A stretch of 64,000 nt of DNA from Fragum whitleyi. Taxonomy: Eukaryota; Mollusca; Bivalvia; Cardiida; Cardiidae. The DNA lies in NCBI GenBank assembly GCA_948146395.1, contig OX411543.1, positions 55,036,017 through 55,100,016 of the forward strand. The letters run 5' to 3'. Below the pieces are notes generated by a model, which had not been told where the DNA came from, ran no database searches, and saw only the letters and a program-made list of their open reading frames with translations. The translations under genes and the position numbers were made by a program. Shown in pieces: positions 34,505 to 44,789 of this stretch. Each line of letters opens with the position of its first letter. The first letter of the stretch is position 1.

Positions 34505-35697
34505 TAGAATGCCATGAAAAGCTTGAGTCGCTCCACAGGCTTATAATTTTTGTAAAAGCAAATAAAAGTTTTGACTATAATTTTAGAGATTTTGGGTTCT
34601 ACTGATGTTGAAGATGATTTTCAAAGTTTCAACTATATAACATATAGAGAAATGATCTCGCCCATATAAGACATATTTTTCATCCCTTCAAAATAATTTT
34701 TGGCTGCATGATAATGGGTCACCCAAAGATCATACCAGTGAAATATGGTTGATATCCATCAGTTACATTCTGAGAAAATGATTTTGTAGTTTCCACTATA
34801 TAACATATTGAGAAATGACCTCCGCCAATAATAATACATATTTTTCATCCAATCACAAAAGTTTTGGAAGACTGGTAAAGGGTCACTCAAGGATCATTCC
34901 AGTGAAATTTTGTTGATATCAATCTGTTACATTCTGAGAAAATGATTTTGAAAGTTTCCACTATATAACATTTCGAGAAGTGACCTCTGCCCAGAAAATG
35001 CATATTTTCAATCTGATCACAATTATTTTTGGTAGACTGATAAAGGGTCACTCAAGGATCATTCCAGTGAAATTTGCTTGATGTCCAACAATTAGATTCT
35101 GAGAAAATGATTTTGAAAGTTTCCACTATATAACATTTAGAGAAGTGACCTCTGCCCATATAGGACATATTTTTCATCCAATCACAATAATTTTTAGTAG
35201 ACTGATAAAAGGTCACTCAAGGATAATTCCTTTGAAATTTGGTTGATATCAATCTGTTACATTCTGAGAAAATGATTTTGAAAGTTTCCACTATATAAAA
35301 TATTGAGAAATGACCTCCGCCCATAAAATGCATATTTTCCATCTGATCACAAAAAATTTTTGTAGACTGATAAAGGGTCACCCAAGGATCATTCATGTAA
35401 AATTTAATTGGTATCCATCAATTAGAATCTGAGAAAACTCACTTTTTACCATATATGGAAATTATCCGCATCCATTAAATCCATGTTTTTCATTGGGTCA
35501 AAATTTCTTGAACAACTTTGAAAGAGGGTCACCCAAGGATCTTTCCTGTGAAGTTTGGTTGAAATTCATCCAGTAGTTTCTGAGAAGATTTTTAAAGAAA
35601 AAGTTTACGACCAGTGCCCAGGACACGAAGACAGACGCACGGCTGACACAAGGCCATGACAATAGCCCCAGTGGCTTTCAGCCAGTGGAGCTAAAAA
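34505..35697 (+). mobile_element. Hairpin-ended minisatellite element B3, directly abutting B2
   Basis: Head AGAATGCCATGAAAAGCTTG AG, tail TGGCTTTCAGCCAGTGGAGC TAAAAA. Seven units of about 125 bp with TTTCCACTATATAACAT and GGGTCACTCAAGGATCATTC. It starts at the exact base after B2 ends. Confidence 0.8.
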
Positions 35698-35771
35698 TCC
35701 ACGTTTGACACTTAGGGGAGTCCAGGAGACCAATACTCCTTATTTCCCAGTTGGGACTCCTTCAGTTTTTA

Positions 35772-35947
35772 AGTAGGTGTAGTCTGATTTTAGTCTATCC
35801 CACCCTATTATTATTCTTACTCAAGGAAAGTATGAAAATTATAATACAAAAATAAATGCTGACTCATAATAAGTGTCTCCAGTGCCTGCAGAATTTTGAT
35901 TTTATGGCAATTATGAAAAAGTTTTTATTGTGCATGACAAGGGTTGA
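35772..35947. repeat. MITE E fragment
   Basis: GTAGTCTGATTTTAGTCTAT and a right end GTGCATGACAAGGGTTGA match family E; left end absent. Confidence 0.5.
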
Positions 35948-36237
35948 TAGATACTTCACAGTAAATGAGGGAATACTTTTTTAATTCAAGGGAGTTAACA
36001 TGTGTCAGACTTACCTTTGGCTTGTATTTATCACATGGAGCTATTTGATCTTTGCAGGAATTCTCATGGACGTTAACCAGGCAAACTGAAAATTACAGAA
36101 TAGTAACAAAAGGAATAAAAAAGAAAATGAATGCAATCAAGATGGCAATAAATCAAGATGGCAAAAATCAGTTGAACACTCTGCAACTTTTCAATATTAT
36201 AAACTGGTCAAAATTGAAACAGGTTGTAGAAGACTAC

Positions 36238-36484
36238 TTAACCCTTGTCATGCTGAAAAATTTTGGCTAAAAATTTTCATCAAAATCAAAGGGCAAAAAG
36301 CACTTACAGTGTGAACTGTAGGTCAATTTTTATTTGAAAAACTAAATTTATTGACAATACTGGTTGAAAGTGAGAGAAAGGTGGTGTAGACTAACATCAG
36401 ACTGCACTTATGTGCAGGATGATGTTTGTCTATGACTCCTGCCAAAGCAGGATTATTCAGGGATCAGCATGACAAGGGGTAAAC
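36238..36484. mobile_element. piggyBac-like MITE E5
   Basis: TTAACCCTTGTCATGCTGAA and CAGCATGACAAGGGGTAA ends; the core has GACTGCACTTATGTGCAGG. Confidence 0.75.
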
Positions 36485-36544
36485 AGAGTGAAAATTAAAA
36501 TCAAATCATCCTTTGTGGTAGGAAATATAGATTTAATATAAATA

Positions 36545-37112
36545 CTTACCTTCAAGCAGAGATTTATTTGCGAGTGGCACATATCTCATTTCGATAACTC
36601 AGCGCAAAAAAGTTGTAACTGCCTATATATTTTTAGCAGTTACAACTGTTTCACACTGAGCCATCAAATTGTGCTTAAAACAGCCCTGGGTTCAGGATCA
36701 CAAAACGGTGCATACAGTTTGCCAATTATACCCCGCTTTGCATCATAGACTATCTGAGTGTTGGTTTATCTAAATTTTTTTTGTATGGCTCATATTACAA
36801 GCAAGCTGTTGAGCCGACTTACAAATGTATGTACACATATAAGACTTTCACAAAAGAATTCTGTTTTATTTGTGAGTGGTTTATGGCTTTTTAATAGTGT
36901 ACTGTGGAACAGACTAATACATGTTTGAACACATTTAAAGACTAACATTCATACCAGATTGCTGGTTAATTTGTGAGTGGTTTATGATACTTATTCCCAA
37001 CAAAATGACTGCCAAATGTATGTTCACATATAAGGACTTACCTTCACATCTGAGTGCTGGTTTATTTATGAGTGGTTTATGGCACTTATCACAAGTGTGC
37101 TGACTGCCAAAT
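36545..37112 (-). repeat. Serial decayed copies of the C1 exon's 3' half
   Basis: Left of exon i there are four more copies of its last 70 or so bases plus donor. The copy at 37042-37112 still reads CDKCHKPLINKPALRCE followed by GTAAGTCC, but its only upstream AG does not give the phase that exon h needs. Copies at about 36931-37000 and 36838-36910 have lost the donor and Cys codons. The copy at 36550-36598 keeps the donor GTAAGT but lacks the Cys codons and abuts a palindromic MITE. The copies also share flanking intron sequence (ACATATAAGGACTTACC), and adjacent ones lie about 95 bases apart, so this is tandem duplication of genomic DNA and not separate exons under selection. Confidence 0.75.
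36608..36665. repeat. Palindromic MITE (GTTGTAACTGC family)
   Basis: GTTGTAACTGCC / GCAGTTACAAC arms with short loop, outer CTCAGCGCAAAA / TTTCACACTGAG. It abuts the leftmost decayed C1-exon copy. Confidence 0.65.
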
Positions 37113-37119
37113 GTATGCA

Positions 37120-37480
37120 GTGGTGTGGAAATAAAATTTTTCTCCATTTGTCCATGGACAAGTAAAAGTTGTTTTTCTACTTGTCCAGGGTTGAAATGAA
37201 CATGTCCGCAGAAAAATGGATTGATGAATGTTGAAGAAACTTTGATTATAATGAAGAAAATGCTGTAACCCAGCATTTTCTTCATTTAAGACAATGTTTC
37301 TACCCCTTGATATAAACATTAGGATAACTTTTCTACAAAATCTTTTTAGAACTGTTTTAAGATTTGCTCTGGTATTTACATGTCTAAGGTCTAAGGACAA
37401 GTGGCCTAGAAAAATGTACTTTCCCGCAAGTGGAAAAGCCCATGTCGTACAAGTCGGGCATGGGAATTCCACACCGCTGG
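37120..37480. mobile_element. MITE G1, about 360 bp, inserted in the C1-exon repeat array
   Basis: Short inverted ends (GTGTGGAA at the left, TTCCACAC at the right) enclose a sequence that recurs at 44845-45200. The flanking C1-exon repeat (CCAAATGTATG ... TATGTACACATATAAGG) is split by it, which shows that it is an insertion. It carries no open reading frame of note. Confidence 0.65.
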
Positions 37481-37503
37481 TATGTACACATATAAGGACT
37501 TAC

Positions 37504-37627
37504 CTTCACATCTGAGTGCTGGTTTATTTGTGAGTGGTTTATGGCACATATCACAGGATGTGTTGTTGCTAAAACTGATTGATACAAATCTATGCGTAGA
37601 CTTGGATTTTCCCTCCTTATCTTTGTT
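37504..37627 (-). CDS. Gene 1, exon i: first half of a C1 zinc-finger domain, Lbc-type RhoGEF (AKAP13/ARHGEF2-like)
   Basis: A 124-base exon (acceptor TTTATTTCCAG, donor GTGAAG|GTAAGT) encoding a basic start (NKDKEGKSKS) and then THRFVSISFSNNTSCDMC and HKPLTNKPALRCE. The His, the Phe two residues on, and the Cys spacing H-X12-C-X2-C-X11-C match the atypical C1 domains of Lbc-family Rho exchange factors, which have X11 where classical diacylglycerol-binding C1 domains have 13 or 14. The rest of the fold (C-X2-C-X4-H-X2-C and the last Cys) must come from a later exon starting with two bases of a codon; I could not find it. In the family, the C1 domain precedes the DH-PH module that activates RhoA and contributes to membrane or cytoskeleton placement. 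Alternatives are another protein with an atypical C1 finger. What is seen is half a zinc finger; the family is inferred. Confidence 0.68.
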
Positions 37628-37714
37628 CTGGAAATAAAAGGGAAATTTGATGTTTGTACTGAGCTAAAACTGAGCTAAACAACTGAGCTAAAAATACCAA
37701 GGAAATAATTGTAA

Positions 37715-37905
37715 CCTTCCATGCAGGATAAATCATGGGAACTACAATAGCCTTTCCAAGACTTTCCTCTCAGGCGAGCTAATCAGACAAAAGTAATCAG
37801 AATTCAAGACTAGAAAGCCACGAATGGCTTGAGTCCCTCCACAGGCTTGAAATTCTTGTGAAATCAAAGCAAAGTTTTGACTAGATTTTACGAAATATGG
37901 GTCCT
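37715..37905 (+). repeat. Fragments of subfamily C tail and subfamily B head
   Basis: CTTTCCAAGACTTTCCTCTC AGGCGAGCTAA at 37749-37783 is a C tail; AGAAAGCCACGAATGGCTTG AG at 37811-37833 is a B head with about 70 bases of core. Both are truncated. Confidence 0.6.
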
Positions 37906-38064
37906 TGGAGCAAACACAAATTTAAAAGCAGTAATGTGATCAAAGTAAAAGAAAGCAAATGATTGACTGACTAATTGATGGATATTGTAGTGATAATAAC
38001 CATGATGGACATTAGAGTAATAATAAAGTCGAAAACTGCAATTTTGTCAAACTCAAGGGCAAAT

Positions 38065-38120
38065 AAGACAAGAGGACCTTAATGGTACTTAATCGCACAC
38101 CTGAACCTAGATAGCTAGAA
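38065..38120 (+). repeat. Head fragment of an A element
   Basis: GACAAGAGGACCTTAATGGT followed by ATCGCACACCTGAAC; no core or tail. Confidence 0.5.
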
Positions 38121-38291
38121 AATCACACTATTGTCAAATAAAGATGTTAGGTTATTATCAAGCAGAAAATTGCTCTCACAATCTAATGAGTCTTTAATAA
38201 TCGATATATGTGGGTGTAACAGTGAAAAGGATATTTTGGAAAACTGCAATTTCGTCAAAGTCATGGGAGCATAATAATTCATACAAGTAAT

Positions 38292-38996
38292 TAATACCCC
38301 CCACAAGCGCTTTGTCAGAATGAAAGTGCTATTAGTGCAGGATGTGTTTGTAACTAATATTGAGGTCATATGTAGCATTTGCATGAAGTTTCATGATTCT
38401 AGGTCGCTTGGTTTTTGAGTTAAGAGTCCAGAAATGAAAATTGAACAAAAATTGACTGTGACCTTGACCTATATGACCCAAAAACAATAGGGCACTTCCT
38501 TGGATCATAAGGAACATTTGCATAAAGTTTCATGCTTGTAGGTCACTTAGTTCTCGAGTTAGAGTCCGAAAACGAAAATTGAAATAAAATTTACTGTGAC
38601 CTTGACCTTTGACCTATATGACCCAAAAACAATAGGGCACTTCCTTGGGTCATAAGGAACATTTGTATGAAGTTTCATGATTCTAGGTCGCTTGGTTCTT
38701 GAGTTAGAGTCCGGAAACGAAAATTGAACAAAGGCTGACTGTGACCTTGACCTTTGACCTACATGACCCGAAAACAATAGGGCACCTCCTTGGGTCATAA
38801 GGAACATTTGTATAAAGTTTCATGATTGTAGGTCATTTGGTTCTTGTGTTAGAGTAAGGAAACAAAAAGGTCTACGGACGGACGGACGGATGGACGGACG
38901 GATGGTCGGACGGATGGACGGACAGACGGATGGACAGACAGACAGACATGGTGAAACCAATATACCCCCCTCTACTTCGTAGGTGGGGGGTATAAT
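38292..38996 (+). mobile_element. Hairpin-ended minisatellite element J2
   Basis: Head AATACCCCCCACAAGCGC, four units of about 150 bp (TGTGACCTTGACC, GGGCACTTCCTTGG, AAGTTTCATGATT), a GGACGGACGGATGGACGG run at 38875-38945, and a tail hairpin ACCCCCCTCTAC-TTC-GTAGGTGGGGGGT. It lies in the intron between exons g and h, 75 bases left of exon h's donor. Confidence 0.85.
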
Positions 38997-39092
38997 TATC
39001 ATGGCTCCGCAAAGCCTCATCATGATAAATTCTCCCAACCTTGACCAGATAACATATGCTATTTAAAGACACAAACATGTTATTCTCTATAC

Positions 39093-39216
39093 CTTTTTAA
39101 TCCTATAACTGCTTTGCAGTCTAGAAAACATGTTGAGTTTTCTCTTCTTCTCATCTTTATCTTTGTCCTTGACCTTGGGTGACTGAGGACCAGTGTCGTT
39201 CGAAAAATTACTTGGG
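39093..39216 (-). CDS. Gene 1, exon h: Lys/Asp-rich linker before the C1 domain
   Basis: A 124-base exon with a strong acceptor (eight T then CAG) and donor AAAAAG|GTATAG. It completes an Asp codon with the GA from exon g and ends in phase 0 after 41 more codons. The charged run KVKDKDKDEKKRK is followed by LNMFSRLQSSYRIKK. Lbc-family RhoGEFs (AKAP13, ARHGEF2) carry a similar Lys/Asp/Glu run just before their C1 zinc finger, and here too the next exon is the C1 exon. That agreement of order is the main reason for the family call. Confidence 0.75.
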
Positions 39217-39770
39217 CTGAAAAAAAATCAATTTGCTTATAACTTTGCCAGATAAATCAAAACATGTGATAGGGGCAGGTTGTCAGGGCTATATGGTTTG
39301 GAGAATAATTCTCAGGGTATTACAATGTTTAAGCTCTGTGGAAAATCATCAAATCTCAAATGTGAAAACATAAAAGGTTTTAAATATTTAGTATGTATCA
39401 GAGCAAATTAAGATATTAATGATAAGCAAAGAATACAGTGGATTTAAAAGTGAACAAAAACTAGATGATATACTAGATTTTTCTTTTTGGCTTAAGTAAT
39501 TAAACTTAATAGTAATTTTAACATGGAAGCATCTCAGTCAAATGAGCTCTTGAGTATATTTTGATTTTCAACAGAGCTGTGAAGCAGTGGCATTTCTTTT
39601 TACATTACAAGAGGACCACCTACAGGTGCATTTGGAACATCACTCGGCCATTTCCGTAAACTGCAACATACCTTGGATGTATGTAAGGCGGATGGGTATG
39701 TAACAAAATCGTGCATTTTGTTAGGCGGAAACAGTGTAAGAAAAACTAGCATTGTGGATTTATATCTTTT

Positions 39771-39860
39771 ACAGTAAATAACAGCTGAAAAGTCTTAATT
39801 TTTGAGAATGACGATTCATTCTCAAAAATTAAGATTTTTTCAGCCGTTATTTAAGACTCT
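39771..39860. repeat. Inverted repeat, about 40-bp imperfect arms
   Basis: GTCTTAATTTTTGAGAATGA and TCATTCTCAAAAATTAAGA flank CGAT; outer CAGCTGAAAA / TTTTTTCAGCCG and AAATAAC / GTTATTT continue the pairing. Confidence 0.75.
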
Positions 39861-40073
39861 AAAGATATTAATATGAGGATACGATGGTTTCACGTCAGTG
39901 ACTTAAACGAGTAGCGTTGGCGACGTCGAATGTTTTCACTCACAGTTTCGAGGGCTAACGCCATTTAAAGTGACGTCATCGAGTTTTTCCAAGGTTTTCC
40001 CGTAAATTTTAAAAATAGTCCGTCTATGTACATCCGAGGTTGATCGTGAGATTGGCCGAGTGGTGTTTCGAAT

Positions 40074-40353
40074 GCTACAGGTGGCTACGCTCTGCTGGAT
40101 GGTGGATGAACTTGCTTGATGGTGCATGAACTGGCTGGACGGCGGATGAAAATGTAAGTCAAAAAGGGGGCATAATTTTCACAAATTGCATCTTGAGTTA
40201 TCCCCCTTAGAAAATATGTGCAAAGTTTCAAGAGAATGCATTGAGTAGAACCTGAGTTATCACAAAATGTCAAGTTTCCGCACAACAATAACAACAGCAT
40301 CAAGGCTATAGCAATATCTTGGATTTTCTCCCAAAACATCCAAGCTAAAAATC
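40074..40353 (+). mobile_element. Element D3
   Basis: TGGCTACGCTCTGCTGGAT, AGGGGGCATAATTTTCAC, TTGAGTTATCCCCCTTAG and ACATCCAAGCTAAAAAT match D1. The start contains a GGATGGTGGATGAACT triplication. Confidence 0.65.
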
Positions 40354-40769
40354 ACTGTATATACACTAATTAATAAAGTGCTCTATAAAGTGCTTGTATT
40401 GCATCTTGCTATATAAGTATAAATAATGAAGCTATGCTTACATGCATTTATTCATGGGACTCTTACATTGTATAATTAACAAAGACTATATATATGACAA
40501 TACCACAAAAATAAAAGCTATACAAAAGCACAATTACAATATATCTATAAAAGTAATTCATATAATGATGCTTCTTATCTACAAAGCAATATAAAGCCCT
40601 TGTTAGAAAGTGCAAAAATTCACAAAATATTAAACAAAAGTTCCAAGTGCTTGACCATTGGCGTTTAATTATATACCTGTACCTTGACTCACTATGAAAT
40701 TATTCAAAGTTGTCTGGCTTTTTTTTTAGCTTTTTTTAAAGATCTCACCAACATACAGCCAGTCATTTA

Positions 40770-40880
40770 ACCCTGTATTCAAGATGCAAAAACAATTGAA
40801 AAATGTTGCCCTGTTATGTGTGCAAAGCCTGGTACCATTTCTCAAGGTTCATAAACCTCTTTGCATCTTGAATGCAAGCA
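40770..40880. repeat. Palindromic MITE O (CCCTGTATTCAAGATG ends)
   Basis: CCCTGTATTCAAGATGCAAA and the right end TTGCATCTTGAATGC are inverted; TGTGTGCAAAGCCTGGTACC lies in the middle. Related copies are at 44.3, 54.78 and 56.15 kb. Confidence 0.6.
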
Positions 40881-41205
40881 AGCTGTTCTATGTATATAGT
40901 GCTACTTATGAAACCCACATGATGCTACTGGCCTTTGACTTATATGAACCTAATGCCATAGCAGATGGTAATTCTATAATTCAAGGGAAACCAATCAACT
41001 CCTTTGAAATATTGTAATCTTTTTATTCTTGCTTTGTTATATTGTACTGAAATACATTATCAAGATTTTTGCCCAACCTTTAACTTAGACAGCAGTAACA
41101 CCATAAGAACAATAAGTTACATATGCACCTAGTACTCATTCGAAGACGTAATTGCAGGTCAGGTTGTATTCAATCTGATATCAATCTCTAGATTTATCAA
41201 CTTAC

Positions 41206-41346
41206 TCATTTAAAAAGTCAATCAGACTAAGCTGTTTATTTTTTCTGGGTATTCGGGACACAGTTGGCTGCCTTAGTTCCGTCGAGTCACCAGTAGCTAA
41301 AGGAAAATCTTCCTCCTCAATTTCGTCTTGCCGATGAAACTGAGCA
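41206..41346 (-). CDS. Gene 1, exon g: acidic then basic linker
   Basis: A 141-base exon; acceptor TGCTTTTGTAG at 41347-41357 side, donor AATGA|GTAAGTT. It completes the His codon, reads 46 codons and leaves GA. The product starts acidic (QDEIEEEDF), turns basic (RIPRKNKQ) and ends in a hydrophobic patch (LSLIDFLN). No domain is recognised. The 7.8 kb intron to exon f is packed with repeats (M2, A6, A5, G2, O-type MITE at 44.3 kb, F1, E7, E6, K2). Confidence 0.72.
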
Positions 41347-41404
41347 CTACAAAAGCATTACAATGGTGCAGATATATGGATATATATATAAATGTTAATA
41401 AGGC

Positions 41405-41600
41405 CTCAACACAGCAACAGATAAAGGGGGTGTTTTGGATTTCAAATTAAGTAAATTATTTAAATAATACTTTACAGTTCCTACATTGTAAGTACTTGTT
41501 GAGACATTTCCAACGAGTACCAACAACACAGTGTTTCAATAAGAAATAAAGATGTTAGACTGACATTGCCCTCTCTTATCAGTACCTCTGCCTCACCAAT
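41405..41600 (+). repeat. Interspersed repeat K2
   Basis: AAGGGGGTGTTTTGGATTTC, GAGTACCAACAACA and TAGACTGACATTGCCC match K1 and K3. It begins about 60 bases upstream of exon g. Confidence 0.5.
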
Positions 41601-41672
41601 AAATGTAAACTGCAACTGCTTATCTAATGAAATCAATTCCTCAAGTATCCTTATTTTTCAACTCCAAATAGA

Positions 41673-41890
41673 TTAACCCTTGTCATGCTGAACCCCAAAT
41701 ATTCCTGCTTTGATATGTGCAGTCTGATCTTAGTCAACACCACCTGTTTGCCCCCTTTCAAGGCAGAGTTGTTCATTAGATTTATTTTCAAAAAGAAAAA
41801 TTGCCCTACACTCTGGATTTTAGTGCTTTCAGTACTTTGATATGAGTGCAATTTTGAAAGAGGGTTTTAATTCAGAATGACAAGGGTTAA
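41673..41890. mobile_element. piggyBac-like MITE E6
   Basis: TTAACCCTTGTCATGCTGAA ... GAATGACAAGGGTTAA; the core GCACATATGTGCAG is partly deleted. Confidence 0.72.
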
Positions 41891-42029
41891 ATTACAGGTA
41901 CTGTTATCTATTTGCATCTAAATGAATCTGAATGAGATCTTAACTTTATCATGCCTATGAAAATGAAAAGTGAAAGCCAAAAAACAGCAAAGATTAATCT
42001 AAGCACAGAAAAATGACAAAAAAAACACA

Positions 42030-42425
42030 AGATGTGTTTGTCAAAAACTACTGTCATTATTTCTAAACAGACATTTGTAGTTAAGTGACCTTGACCGCTG
42101 TTAGCCTTGACCGCTGTTGGCCTTGACTTTGATATACATGTGAAGATCTTTTCCCAGGTAATAGGAATGTGAAGTATGAAGTCTCTTACACTAACCACTA
42201 ATGCTATGGCCAATGTAAAATTTCAAATTTTAAACATATTTGACCTTGAAAATGACCTTGACTGATGGCCTTTTAGTTGGTACTAACAGAAAGGTCTCAT
42301 CACAAGCAATACCCATGGAAAGTATGGAGTCTCTTCCACGACTAGACAAATTTTACGGCCAATGTTTAAGTTTTTGGAGAGACTTAGACAGACAGGGCAA
42401 ATACGATGTACAGATCTATTGATGC
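42030..42425 (+). repeat. Degenerate element with AACACAAGATGTGTTTG head
   Basis: ACAAGATGTGTTTGTCAAAA is the head seen at 13.6 kb; GACCTTGACCGCTGTTGGCC units and a GAGACTTAGACAGACAGGG run follow. The tail hairpin is not clear. Confidence 0.5.
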
Positions 42426-42750
42426 AATGGCATAAAAAAGTTTCAAAGTTTTTATTTCTTTTTTCTACTATCTTTACACTGTTTCCTTCAAAAATAAAGC
42501 TTGTATAATATTGAAGAATGGTGAAATTACATGCTTTGAAATTCTGTCAACTTTGAAAAACATATGGTCTGTATTGTATTTGATTTCTGACTAGAAATTT
42601 GGTCATTTCTTAATGGGTTAAGGCTTCAGCCATGATTTGAAGTTAAAATACTATTTTTTCCTTCGCAAACTACAGTTTACACTATAGCTTCATTAAATAT
42701 TCAGTACATACAGCAAAAAAGCACACCACAAAACTTTTTTGTTACACATG

Positions 42751-42997
42751 TTAACCCTTGTCATGCTGAAAAAATTTTTGCTAAAAATTTTCATCAAAAT
42801 CAAAGTGCAAAAAGCTCTGAAATTAACAACTGAGGGTCAAGTTTTGTTTGAAAAACTAAATCTATTGACAATTCTGGTTTGAAAGTGAGAAACAGGTGGA
42901 GAAGATTAGCATCAGACTGCACATATGTGCAGGCTTATGTTTGTCTATAGCTCCTGCCAAAGCAGGAATATTCTGGGTTCAGCATGACAAGGGTTAA
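42751..42997. mobile_element. piggyBac-like MITE E7, best preserved copy
   Basis: TTAACCCTTGTCATGCTGAA and TTCAGCATGACAAGGGTTAA are inverted with TTAA at both borders. The core CTGCACATATGTGCAGGC is self-complementary. Length 247, like E3 to E5. Confidence 0.82.
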
Positions 42998-43106
42998 TAT
43001 TGTCCGTTTCAAATTTGTGAAAATGCATGCATGCTTCGTTTAAAATTTATTATCATCAAACAATGTTCTTTGTATAACAGTAAGATCTAAAATTCTTTTT
43101 TTTTCA

Positions 43107-43570
43107 ATTATCTATTGATTGGCTGGGGGTTTAATGCCACTTTTAACAATCTTAAAGTCAATACATGGTGATTTGAGCTCCTAACAATTGATTCCTAGAA
43201 TTTCTCACACCATTACTACCATTACATCCTTACCTAGTATCCAGGTTATATTTACTATTATCCACCCACCAGTGGGAGATGAATGTTTAACCCTTTCCAG
43301 TTTTACAAAATTTTGGACCTGTCCAAATTCAAAGGTTTTGCAGACGAAAATTTAAAGTGGATTTAATTTGAAAAATAACCATTCAGTAGGGTAGAAAATA
43401 GTGTGGAAAAAGAAGAAATTGCTTGTCAGAAGCAATTTCTTCTTTTTTCACAATGTTTTCTCAATCATAAAATCACAGATACGTAAAAGGCAGGGATTAA
43501 ATAGCATAGGGTTAAATAGATATGTGCCTTCCCTGGGGATCAAATATTCTGTCTGAAGTTTGGGTGTCTG
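43107..43570 (-). mobile_element. SINE H7, interrupted by MITE F1
   Basis: GATTGGCTGGGGGTTTAATG through CCACCAGTGGGAGATGAAT (43107-43284) is the SINE body. GTGCCTTCCCTGGGGATCAA at 43525 continues it into the inverted B box after MITE F1. Confidence 0.6.
43287..43515. mobile_element. piggyBac-like MITE F1 (TTAA-flanked)
   Basis: Starts TTAACCCTTTCCAGTTTTAC, ends GGATTAAATAGCATAGGGTT AA. The central hairpin AGAAGAAATTGCTTGTCAGA AGCAATTTCTTCT is near perfect. It is very similar to F2 at 60.2 kb over more than 180 bases. Confidence 0.78.
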
Positions 43571-44295
43571 GCAAGGACTGACTACCATTACCCACATTAC
43601 GCAAATGCTTAGTACAAACAAATCCTCTTTCGAAAAATATCCTTTATGAATGATCAAAGCATTGTAGCTACAGCTTATTCAAGCTGTAGTCATGATGTTT
43701 TGATATTTACTAAGGCTCAAATCTAATAAAGGAAGAGTGGGTGATGGGCATTTATCTTTTTTCACAATCCAAATTTTGCCTTAATCCTATACATTCTTTG
43801 GTGGTCCCCTTCGGAGTGTGCATAAATTTCAAAATCCTAGTTACACCTACGTCTGGTGTGCTACCCGCTGCACTATGAGGGCAGTATTCTTTTTCAATAT
43901 GCTTGTTATAGGACACTTATTCTTTACAATCCATTTATATATTTATCAGCGCTTACAAAAGTTTTACAATGATCCATTGAATTTTTTTTTACATATCACA
44001 AGGTTTCATTTAATAATATTTCTAAACCTACATTTATTTTCCATGGCTACCAAACTACTAATTATGATTCATACTTAAAGACTAAAGTCCATGCAATTAA
44101 AGGAATATAAAGCATGCGTTAACAAAGTTAGAGAGGAAAATGTGTTAATGTAAGCTTTTGTGTGTTGTTAGTATATAGAAAATACAAAACAAATGCAAAC
44201 ATAGTATCAACTACAATACATTTGTGTGCAAATGTGTAGTCAAAATTGCCTGTTATTCCTTAATGCTTCTGACAAACTTTAAGATTTCATTCCTA

Positions 44296-44440
44296 GGATT
44301 AATCAGCCATGCGTTCAGGATTAAAACGTTAGCAAAGTGCCTTTGAAATGATACCATGCTTTGCACGTATGTGCACATGCAAAGCAGGGTATCATCTCAA
44401 ATGGCCCGTGAAACGCTTTTACATCCTGAAAACCAAGCTG
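44296..44440. repeat. Palindromic MITE O (GCGTTCAGGAT ends)
   Basis: GCGTTCAGGATTAAAACGTT and AACGCTTTTACATCCTG are inverted; the core CCATGCTTTGCACGTATGTG / CACATGCAAAGCAGGGTATC is also inverted. Confidence 0.65.
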
Positions 44441-44789
44441 ATTTGCTTGATCTACAACTTATTCAAATGTACATTTACATTTGAATCATGAAAGTAAAAA
44501 TGCAATGAATAAACCAAGAACACTGCCAGAGGTAGACTGGCCTCAGTTGTTTTGGTTGCATTTTTAAAAAATATTTTTATTGTAGTTCTATTACATGCCT
44601 CTATAATCAAAGTTTGCCTTAACAAGTGCTGAACGAGACATGGGACTTAATTGAAAGTTTTGTATTGACTAATGCATTTTAATCCCGTTGAAAAAATACT
44701 GTAAAGAAGAGTCTGGTGGCCAAACTATGCCAAAAGATGCATAGGCTTGGCTCATGGGTGCTTATTAGGAGATAAAAATTCTGGGTCAA

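Noticed and set aside
36935..37285. LIM-domain reading of CDKCHKPLINKP
   Set aside because: Spacing fits the first half of an Lbc-type C1 domain better, and the intact neighbour at 37504-37627 has the His 13 residues before the first Cys; this is a decayed copy.
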